Below, piece by piece: positions 11,701 to 23,700 of a stretch of DNA of 60,000 nt. Origin of the DNA: Apostichopus japonicus (taxonomy: Eukaryota; Echinodermata; Holothuroidea; Aspidochirotida; Stichopodidae). A model generated the notes under the pieces. That model was not told the origin of the DNA. It searched no databases and worked only from the letters and a program-made list of their open reading frames with translations. Location of the stretch: the NCBI RefSeq assembly GCF_037975245.1, contig NC_092568.1:17381001-17441000 (forward strand), read 5' to 3'. Numbering within the stretch: the first letter of the stretch is position 1; the number at the start of each line of letters is the position of its first letter. Made by a program: the position numbers and the translations under genes.

Positions 11701-14700
11701 GTGAGGAATTTATACAGTTAATATAGCAAAACAGAGAGAAATTAGAATACCAATGAATAACATATGACAAAAATAATGAAAATATATATATATGTATATA
11801 AAATGATGAAAGGTACGTCATGATGTCCAAACTACCAAATGTGCAAAGTGATATTGAAGGAGGGACAAGCAAGAAAATCTTGCAAACTGTACTTCAATAT
11901 TTCCAAATCTTACCAAATAATTCATGAAATACGGGGAATAAAATAATTTGGAAATCTGTCCTATCGAGGATGAGATCAAGTCCGATATGGAGCCAGGCGA
12001 CTCACTCACCAAAATTGAGAAACTTATGAGCAAAGAATTCCTCAGAGTTAGAATCATGACACAAATTAACACCTGCAAGACATTCCCCAAATCCCAGAGT
12101 TTAACCTCAAAAAGGACCTCAATTCCTTCCATCTTACCATCTTTTATGAACGAGACTGCTTCCAGTATATCGCCGGCGCTGCTGCTCCTCATGAATTGGA
12201 GATTTACCGCCGAATTCTCTTCGGCGTTGATGCCCCCTCCGGGATCCTCAGTGGATGACCTTTGACCCCTCAGAGTAGGGAAGGACGAGTGGAGAGCTTC
12301 TGCGGACCAGGAAAGACGAGACTTCCATTGGTGTCTTTGCAAGTTGGGGGCAGTATATATAAATGATTGCAATACCATTCAGCCACAACCAACATCCAGT
12401 TTTACAACCTTCTGCTTCAAGTGGTAGATGGGTAACTTATTTCTTAAATAGTGGATAGTACATAGGTAAATGGGTAATTAATTTCTTAAATAGTGGATAG
12501 TACAAAGGTAGATTGGTAACTTATTTCTTAAATAGTGGATAGTACATAGGTAAATGGGTAATTTATTTCTTAAATAGTGGATAGTGCAAAGGTAAATTGG
12601 TAACTTATTTCTTAAATAGTGGATAGTACAAAGGTAGATGGGTAACTTATTTCATAATAGTGGATAATACAAAGGTAGATGGGTAACTTATTTCTTAAAT
12701 AGTGGATAGTGCAAAGGTAGATGGGTAACTTATTTCTTAAATAGTGGATAGTGCAAAGGTAAATGGGTAACTTATTTCTTAAATAGTGGATAATACAAAG
12801 GATTTCTAGGAATCAATGGCACTGAACTAACTGAGGTTTCCCATTCTAGCCCAATAGTCGCTGTGATCTTTCAAAATTTGTTTTGCAAATTTGCCCGTCA
12901 ATATCAACTGCTGTATTTGCTATTAAAACACAAATACCTCTTTAAGACAATATCTGCCTTATACTTCAAATCAATAATTATGAACAGTTTGCTTGTTCCT
13001 CAAGGAGGAAAGGGTTTTCAAAATAAGCAAGTCAAATATTTCAAAAAAATTTGATTCCTAAAGGAGTTTATAACACCCTCTCCCACCACCCCCTTCCCCC
13101 CCCCCTTTAGAATGATGGGATCCCTCACCTGATTGTTCGCCTATTAGCTGTGCAGTTCTCATTACGCTGTTACCGTACGCAGGATCCACCGTCATGGAAC
13201 GTTGTCTGGTTAATGTAGGATACAGATCGGTCTCTGAACCTGTAGAAATAACCCAAATCATCAAGTTTTAAAGGCAGTCAAATAGATAGCAAAAATAAAA
13301 AAAATCTCTGGGGTTGGTTAAATAAAATTTCATGTTATATGAATAGAACATTCCAATATTCCCTAAAACAACAATCTTCAGAAATTTCTCATGACATATT
13401 ACAACACTTTGCTTCTGGTTACATCATATCATTTCTTCAAGTGAACCTGTGTACCCACTCCTTCACTGAAAGTCCAAAAACCCTGACAAGATTAGCATGT
13501 AGTAAAAGTATTTTATATTCAGATATGTAAATTTTGTTATGGCAAAGCGTGACCTGTATTCTATAATTTAAAATATGTCATTCTTTCTTAGGAGGTACTA
13601 CTCTTTAATAAACGTCTAACGTGTAATAGAGATTGTACAGTTCTTCCTTGTATGAAAGAATCATTGCTAGGTAGTATCAAACAGTATTCAACAGCTCTCA
13701 GTTGTTACAACATCTTAAGCAAACAAAGAGCTGTCTTAGGAAAGTCATTTCAAGTATACTATGGCTAATATCAGACTTGAGTTAAATTCACAACTTTGCA
13801 AAATTCAGAATTTCGAACTATGATACCAACCATTGCTCAAAATCAGGAGAAGATTAGCAGAAGAGGACACTTGTTTTAAAAGCAATGAAGGGTCAAGGAA
13901 GCAACATTCAGTACTGAAATGTTTGGAGTGACAAAAAGCATTAAATTTGAAATATGATCAGCATTGACCTTTCTGAACATGAAACTCTGACATTAAAATC
14001 GATGATAGCATGAATTATGATTTTAATTTGTAGCTTTGCTAAGAAGTTGTCTCCTTGTGAAAATAATAAATCCATGAATTGAATTCACATCATTTTTCAA
14101 AAAAATGAAAAACAATTAATTTAACTAGTTCTGTATGATAGTTTTCATTCATGATTAAAGTGTAAAATGGTGACTGACAGAATAAAAAGCAAAAACCAAC
14201 TATAAAATAAAAGCTAAAATATGAAGAAGAAGAAGAAATGAAAGATTATGTCTTAAAACCAAGATTAAATTAGAAACGGTAATACCATTATAGGTTTTGT
14301 GGCTATGAAAACATGCAACCATGGCATCCCCACAATGTGCATACTAACAGACAGTTTAAACAGACAGAGGACAGACAGTATTTACATATTATCACTGTCT
14401 CTCCTATCATAATTTAACTGAAAGATTACATAACTGAACTTGACCAGAAGACAACATACGGATACTGCTAGCATTATTACTATATTTTATCTGACAGGTG
14501 CTATACTTACACTGTATAGAATCCTATATAAAAGCACTTAACATACATACATACACACGAATATACACGCAATTGGGGGACAACTAGATGTCCCCCATTT
14601 AAAAAATTTGTCCCCCCCTTCTAGGTGTTTGTTCAAACAGCAGTTCCCTAATTGATGTGTCGGTTCATGCTGCATACAGAGCAGGAGCCTGGGTTTTAAT

Positions 14701-17700
14701 CCCAGGAGAGGCTGGAAGTCTTTTTTCATACTGTTCTGGATTTTCCAAGCTTGTTGCCGTTTCAAATAAATAAATATATATTTATGTATACACATATATA
14801 CATATACTCACACAAACTCCTGCACACACATATGCAAACATTCGTGCAAATACATATTTACACCGAACTCACTGTAGAGGTTCCATCAATCCTCTGGTAG
14901 GGCACTAAAAATGGCAGCCGTTTTTTTTTAATAAACAACACTCATTCATTCATTCAGATCAGGACCAACGGCAATATGCATTAGTGAGTAATTACTGTAC
15001 TCCATCATTATTTATCCCTATAGACTCAATCTTTCTCTTCTTATTAAGGATCCCTCACTAGTACTTTAATATCCTCTGACACAAAAGAGTGACCATCATA
15101 CTTAAAATCTACTTTCCCTGACTAGCTATTCCCATTTTCTCTGGTCCAACCCGACTCACCATTCTCCACCAGTTTTGCAAGGTCTTTAAGCTTGATGGTC
15201 GCAGTGCCATCGTCCTCGGTCGTCTCTATGTGAGAATCCAGGTTGGCACTTTCGATTCTCAACCTCCTCATATCTTCTGGATAAATGATGGAATATAGCA
15301 GGGAGTATATATAAAGAAGCATGGTGACCAGAGCGAATGTAGGGTTTGTGAATAAAGCTTGTGATGAAACATTCAAAGAGGTGGTGTATCATGTAAAATA
15401 TGAGTTTTATTTTCTCGGAACTTTGCTAACCTTAGACTATTTTAAAAACTAACAAAATAAAAAAGAATTGAGACTTGTTAAAAAATTCAAATTTCTCTTA
15501 AAATTTCTAATTTAAAATAATTTTAATTGAATTTTTACTCAAGGTAGTTATTCAGGATATCATTGATATTTTTAGTGCTCAAGAGTCAATGCTCTATGAA
15601 TATACAGAGATTGCCATTGTGATGTAAAATTTCATAACAATGCTCTACACACTCGCTGTTCATCCTAATTAATGCCCAAAGGAAAGTAGCATCTCAGTTT
15701 ATTTGTCGCTGCTTTTAACATTCTGAATTTCTGATTGTTCCATAATGAATGAAATTGCTTTGACTACTTGGGTGGGGGGGGGGGAATTGCCCACAAACAA
15801 TCAATGAAATCATGTATTCTTTCATAAATTAACCTGCATGGTTGAACTAGACTGTTGATAGCCTAATCCATTAGGTCCCAATAGTAGCTAGAAACATTAA
15901 CTATTCAGTGCTGCCTTGCATAGGTTGATCATCTGTGACCACATTTTGAGCAATATATAAAACCTGTACATTTTTACTTAAGTCGATGTACACTACATCT
16001 CAGTTGCAAGGTATTGCTTTGAGAAAGGTATTAAACAACTATAAAGAAGAAAATGGAGTGTATACATCCTGCTTGATTAGCGTTTGAAACTGTGTTTCCC
16101 GATTCTTAGTTTCTGTTTCCTCTTTAGAATGAAAATGAAAATGAGCACTACCTAGAAGCTGCTGTTAATGAATTATTGTCAAAGATAATGCCAGGTGGTG
16201 TCAAGCATTCACAGTAACAAAGAGAGGGGGGCGGGGGAATACTATCGTTATCAGTAAATGTCAGTAAATAATTTAGACTCTTCACCTACTGACCTCAGAA
16301 ACTGTAGTCTTGGTTTCATTTTTTAATTACGACATGCTGCCTTCACTCTTCGTCTGGTTTCAATAGCCTACGGTAATCTAAGTTTTAGGTAGCATCTAAT
16401 TAATAGTACCACTCACGACATATATCAGAGACAGATCCTGGGGGAAGGGGAGGTGTTCACTCCCCCCACCCTTTTTTTCTACCCCACACAAATAACTGAG
16501 AGCACTTAATCAACAAGACCTTTTTCACACAGACTTAACTATAGACTTATTTTATAGCCGACATATGCCTCAGAACGAACCATTTGGCTTCTAAAATGTC
16601 CCAATTTTAAAAAATATTTTCCCCCTTTGGGAGTGGCTACACCTCCTCCCTTTTAAGATCCTGGAATCCCCTCTCATGAAATGTTAACATTTGTTAAATA
16701 AAATGAGATAGGGAATAGCTGAAGGGCAAGATAAACATTTTTAAAATGTGACTTTGTAACACTCGCATAGCTATCACAACAATGCTCTATGTTATGAACA
16801 TGAATGTTACCAAGGAAGTTGTTAAGTGGGAGGGAAAAAGTAAAAAGTGGGGGGGGCTGGGGGGCAGCAGGTGAGTTTTTCTGGTCTTTTCTTGTCATGT
16901 GATGTATTTCAGATGTGTCGACCTTCCTTGATTTGGTGATGTATGAGTGAATGTGTATATACTACCATCACCAATAACAAAGCTTACACAAGCCATGTAT
17001 AAAATGTTGACATGACTGAATGTAAAGCATGCAATGGATTAAAACTAATAACACCGATAAAATGCTTCTTGAGACCGTTACTACCACAGGTGATGCTCAA
17101 ATCGGTTTCTCTTGCAGCTCAGATGATAATACTCATTGAACGGTTACTGCTCTTGGAATTCCAAACCTGACTATTAAAAATCTCAAACAGCTACCAAGTA
17201 CACAGTGTAATGGCACCATCGCTATGGCAACTGACTTGAAGAATAAGTAAAACCATTTGAGTCTCACAATAGTTTGACCACTGACTCTTCTTTATTACCC
17301 AAATGTTTTTTATGAAAACTTCAGTTTTGAAGGAAAATGTCATCCCTGGATCCAAGAATTATCTCAGAAAGAGAACACTCTTCTGAGAGAGACTACTTCA
17401 ACTTAAATTCAGGTATAATGGTAAAATGATAAAAGATCATCGCATGGAGAAAATGTTGACTTATTCTCACCCTGAGGCGATGTAGAGTCACTTCTACCCC
17501 ACCCTGTCGAGAATGACCTCGGGTGTGGCTTTTGTTCCCGTTTCTCGGTCTTGGATCCTAGCAACCTCTTCTTCCGTTTCTCCTCCAGCTTGTCCAATGG
17601 AAGGTTGCTCAAGTCGAGTCCATACACCTTCTTGGCAAGCATTTTAGTCAAGGTGTCCATGGTTTTCTGATAAAGAATAATCATAATCGAGAGTGTATCG

Positions 17701-20700
17701 ACAATGTAATATCACGATGCTTGCCACAAGATTTGATCCAAATGACTACTGCAATGTTCTGTAAAGAGAGACTAGTATGGTACCGGTTTTTGGCTTGCAT
17801 TATCGGTATCAACCGATATCAGTGATGTCGGTCTGATATCGTTATCGGTAATAGTTGCGTCATTTTCGGATGGGAGTTCCCGACCGATACCGCTCCATCA
17901 AAACAAATCACTAGAATTCAGTCATGTTAAGAATGTAGTATTAAGAAACAACATTGAATAAGCAGGGATGAAATGAAGATGAACTTTACACAGATATGGG
18001 CTAATGTTAGGCTACAGTTCTTTATTTTGTATTATTATTAGCGGTATCGAATTGGTATCCGCTGATAGTATGAGTTGAAATATTGGTTATCGGCAAATGT
18101 TTATAGCAAGAATATTGGTGCACAACTAAAAGAGACCATGACGTATTTGAAATTTAACCTTCATGGGAATTTCATGAAGTTGAGTGTTCAATGAAGTACT
18201 GACAAATTATGTTGTTAGATTTTGATTACCATACATCTTTTAACTATAGCAGTGATAGACGATGTTGTATATTGTTTTTATCTTTAACATGGTAATAGAA
18301 AGAAAATCCTTGACAAAAACGTTTTGCACAATGCCTCTTAATGAATCCAAGCAAGAAAATTGCTTGTTAAAAAGTCTTAACATAAACTGGTCAATTTTTA
18401 ACATAAACTGCAAAATTTGTTAAGAAATACCTTGTACAAGATACATATGAATATTTCCAAAACTGCAAGAAGTTGTTTGTGTTTATGTCGTTTAACCATT
18501 AATACTTCATTCAGACACTTACCGCCCATTCCTTGATTAGCTCCTCCCAATGTGTCAACGATGAAAGAACATGTAGAAAGTCATCCCACAACTCCACTGA
18601 GACCTGGATTTCCAGGTTAGCTTTGATCCAAGTAATAATGAGAGTCTAAAAACATGGGAGACAGTAAAACAGAATTAATTAGTGTGTGAGATTACCGACA
18701 GATGGGTATATCTTAAATTTTCAAAACAGGAAAAAAAAAAAAAAAAGGTAAAAGTAATTCTTACTACTATATAGTCACGAAAAGATGCCGGTATGATGAA
18801 ACCGAGAAAGTGGAATCCGTAAAGACAATAATTACTGAATGTGATTATTGACAGATTTATAATACCGATATATAATATGATGAAGATGAAAAGATTCATA
18901 CAGCAAAATCAAAAACTTTGCTTTCATTCCAAGTCTTTGAAAACAAAACTCTGTTCCCAAGTAGAACTTTTGTGAGTAATTTCTGGTACATTTCCTTCTA
19001 TCGGACTACCAACTTGGTATTGTAATTATCAATCAAACATACTATTAAGCATCTACAATATATGCCCTTCAGTTGCTTAATACACATACTCTATAATCTT
19101 GTGTACCGTATTATTACATAAAAGAACCTAGATGTCAAAACACTGAAGCATTGATATTTTTGACATTTCTGTATGATCAGTCACAGGTTAACAAACTTGT
19201 ATGTGAATTAAAGGACCAACGACAATAAAAAACTAGGTCACAAGGGTCAATGTGAGTCAGTTCGGTGATCAGTAGGGTAATGTGTGGAGGCTTATTAGAG
19301 TGATACGTCACACGGCCACAAGAGCTTGAGTTGTGAGCTTTGTTCTTTGTTGCTTACTCCATTTTTTTTTCTAGAGCTGACATCTACAAAGAGTTTTAAC
19401 CCAACATATCAGATTTTAACATTGCCTGAAAATTAACATTGTTTTCAAAGCAAAACTGTTTACTTGTCAACATGAAAATGATACGATTCCAACCCCTGGA
19501 GGCACCGTTACATTACACAATGGAAACTACAGCAACTTAATGATGTCACTTCCAAAGTGTATTATTTTACAGGGGGGAATGAGTGGTTCGCTTTCCTTTG
19601 TTGGAGGTACTCTCCTTATTAGCATATCTAATATATGATAATGTTATTATGCGGGTTGTTCCATATTTAACAAAGGATGGTCCATGGGAAACTGAATTTT
19701 TGACTGATGGAAGCGGAGCACATTCTAAGCATTGTGTGGAAGTTTGCAATCAATTCCTGGAGACAGTGTCTCCTACTTCATAACAGGGATACATCTCCAT
19801 ATGAGCACTGTATTGCACAATACAGTCACTGGTATATTTGTTAATACTTATACATTTTCCCTTGTTGGGTAAAGTTGGAATCACGGTCAAAACAATAAAG
19901 TGAAAAGTAAAGAGACCAGACTATTTTGCAGCCAGTGCGCAACCTATGACATCACACCTGTTTGCTTCAAGTCTACCTACGTTACGATCTGTGACAATTT
20001 CTATTATCGATACCTCGATAAATGCATACGCAAGAATGGTTAGCAAATTACACTGGGATGCTTGGAATATGTTCCTCTTTTATCAGTCAAAAAAATAAAT
20101 TTTGCTCTGGACCATCATTTGAAAGGTCATCAATACCTTGAAGAGGGACGAGGCCAGCTGCTTCCCCAATGATAATCTTCCCTCACTTGGCTCTCCCTCC
20201 AGGACTCCCTGTGTAATTTTCAGAAGAACTTTCAGCAATTGTTCCCTGTAAAGAAAATTAATATGACATTACACAAAACTGTCTCTCTGCCTCTCCCTTA
20301 GTAAAAGACATGCAAAAAACTGCAAGCAAAACACACTGTTGACATCATCGCAAGAACAAGATAGAGTTCAATGAGTAAGTTTCTTCTTTCTTGTCTCCGA
20401 CTGGTACGTCCGATGACCTTCGCTGGATCTAATCTACCAATCTCTGAGAAGTATGTACTTTCAGCAATTGTTGAAATCCAAATGATTTCCTGGTAATTTT
20501 ATCAATACAGACAACCAGCACTGAACATTTTGAAAGGTTTAAACTTATATAAAAGTCAGTTCAACACATCCAATGACATCAATAGCTGCTGAAATTCATA
20601 TCGTTAGAACCTAGCATGAATAAACTCTGGATGTGTGAAATGATTAATTCACTTTGGCTTTGAGTACAACATTTCTGTATGCTGCCGTATTGGATGAATC

Positions 20701-23700
20701 CAACCGTAATAGTAATTACCGATCCATGTTATAGTCACTGCTGTCTCACAAGTTTGCAAGGCGGGTAAGAGTGACTCCATTATTTTTCCCTTTCGGGAAA
20801 CCAAAAAAGAGCTCACAACAATAAAACAAGTGCAAAGCAACACAAAACTCCCACAAAAATGAATTAATTTGAGAATAACGGCTCTTGGAGGTCAAAGGTG
20901 ACCAGTTTTTCTAAACCTCGCAGTCTCCTTACCAGGTATCCTTGTTCATTGTTACTTTCATAACGATGTTCTTGTACATGTTTAGGACTGCCTCACATAT
21001 ACTGACTTGTTCCCGGACCTGCCTCTCTTCTTGCCCCAAGGGCTCATATAAGAAGACATGAGCAGAGTGGGTGATGAAAACCTTTGTGGTTGCCTGCATC
21101 CCGGCCTCGACGTTGCATTTATCTAAGAAGAAATGAAAAAGCCCTCAACATCACTCACTGATATCAATTTAGATTCCACTGCCGTAGACATTTAAGGACA
21201 CAAGTTTTGAGGTTACCACACACAGTTGACTACATCATTTACACTATTAACAAAAACAGGCAAACTTTTATGAAAAAGAAATATTTATTTATTGTCATGT
21301 TTGAATACATTGACTACAGATATCATTTCCAAATAATTTCACTGCAAAAAGTTAAAATCATATACAGTATTGTCTTAATTTGATATAAACTCTACTTCGC
21401 TCTTCACTTACCTGTGTCCTCACAACATCTGCACACTCGCTATACCGTGTCTAGAGTAACCCGGTAACCTTTGACCTGGTAACCTTTGACACTGACACTA
21501 ACCTTTGACTTGGTGATGAGTGACCAACACCATACATGTCACACGCATTACTATCAGTTACTACTCGGTTCAGTGTACCACTACACACTAGAGGCCTGAC
21601 TGCTACTTTCAGCTATATTCTGTTAACGCCAAACATATGTCATACACTTTCACAAACTGGCGTGTTATCATTCATTACTTTCCGAGGCTGTGAAAATTAC
21701 CACATCGTCAGGGCATCCAAGCTCTCAATCCCATTTCACTTTTGTTGACATTTGCACCCCTGAACAGGACTTGCTATCACTTTAATACCCTGTAATATTA
21801 ATTACTAACAACAATTAGTTAAAGCTGCATACACATCCCATTCAATGGATTGACAATGCTAATTAATTGATGAAATCCAAATAACTCATTTACCAAACTC
21901 TTGTTGGAGGGACTGCTTAATTTCATCGCTGAAGGACACGGTAGCTGTCGTTGCGGAACTTATGTCTTCGTTAGAGTTCTCCTCCAGTTGGTCACCTTCC
22001 TGGACTTCATTCTCCTATACAAGGAGCAAGAAAAAATAAATTCCATCTCATCAAAATTGATTTGATTCGACCAAATCTCAAGCCAGCAAACAAGTCAAGG
22101 ACTTCCACATGGTACAAAGGGTGGGGGGAGAGGGGGTGGGGAGGGAGACAAAGTGGGGGGGAATGACAAAGAATCGGGTCACTGGTGGTGCAGTCTCAAA
22201 TATGTTAGCCCCTTTCTGAGACAAGAAAGAAGGAAATTCATGTATTGGTTAAGTGGAAGTGTGCGGGGAGCAGGTATGAAGGGAGCAGTGAAGTAAATTC
22301 TAACAGCAAAGAAAGAAATGAAAATTGAGGTTATCCGGGGTTTCTTTTATTAATCCTTGTTTTAGGTATTAAGTAAGCAAACAGTGCCAATATCATTATA
22401 TTCTCATATATCCAGGGCAGTAAGGAGAGAAAACATTACATGAAATATAATACAGGCATACAAACTATAAGATTAGAGATTTACATCACTTTCTCTTTCT
22501 CTTTTTCTTCATATATTCTAGAACGGATTGTCTGTCGCATTGGCCAATATTTCACGCTGCTATTCACAGTAATTGTTGCAAAGAATCAAATTGCACTGTG
22601 GCTCAACAATGCGTTAAAAGCTTGATTTACAGTGGATCAAGCTGTAATGATAGATCAAGTGTACAAGTTGACTTACATTATTAGTTGCTACAATGATTAT
22701 TCATTTGAACAGACCTGAAATTCTAAGTTATCAAATGTTTTGTCCGGCTGAGGGAGAGGAGGGCTGTCCACATCAGTGACACCTAAATCCTTGTTGGCCT
22801 CTAGGAGAGCATTCGCTGCCTCTTTGTCATCTCTTTCGATGGAGATGGAGTCCTTGGTCCCTTCGCTCGGCGCTTGCCGTGGGGGTAGACTCTCCCGAGA
22901 TGTGTTTGTATCACTGGGAGGAGGAGGCTCTTGGAGCGAAGGCTCTGACATGAATCTAGGTTTCTCCTCGTCTGTCGGAGGCTGCGAGATTAAAAATACA
23001 AACACTCATCATTTTAAGAATCGCCACAGAGGATCTTCGCGTTGACGAATCAATGTACTACGATTACAGACTGGTTTTAATGAGCAACCCATGGCACTTG
23101 TGTCTGAATTTGATCGAACATGAACTTGACAAAAGAAGAGATTCTTTATTTCCTTTTGCAGACACAAAAATTGTACATAAACACCATCATCAATCAAAGT
23201 TATTTTATTGTGAATCATGAATTCATCTTCTAATGAACCTATTTTCACATCGTAATTTTGTTCACTTAGTATTACAGAAGTACATACCAAGGTTCACACT
23301 TGATTCAACAATTACATTTTCATGCTCACAACAATTCTCTAATATCTCTTTAAAACTTGCTGAATATATTACTTGCATGAAAAGAGCATACAATATGCTT
23401 GACATTAACCATATACACCCCCTCAATATATTATTGTAAATGTTATGAAATTACATTAGAAATCTCATATTACATTTTTGCGCACACTCAACAGCAAACT
23501 CTCTACAAAGGGAACACAATAAAATTCATCATTGATCCATCTTTTGAATATGTTAATTATCTGCAAACAAGGATGTAAAATGATTATTAATTGTTATTAA
23601 TTGGTATTCTTATCAATTAAATGTGAATTATCTGCATTTTCATGACGACCTTCAACCTCTGAAGTTGCTGCTTCAGTAGGGACTTCACACACGGTATGCA

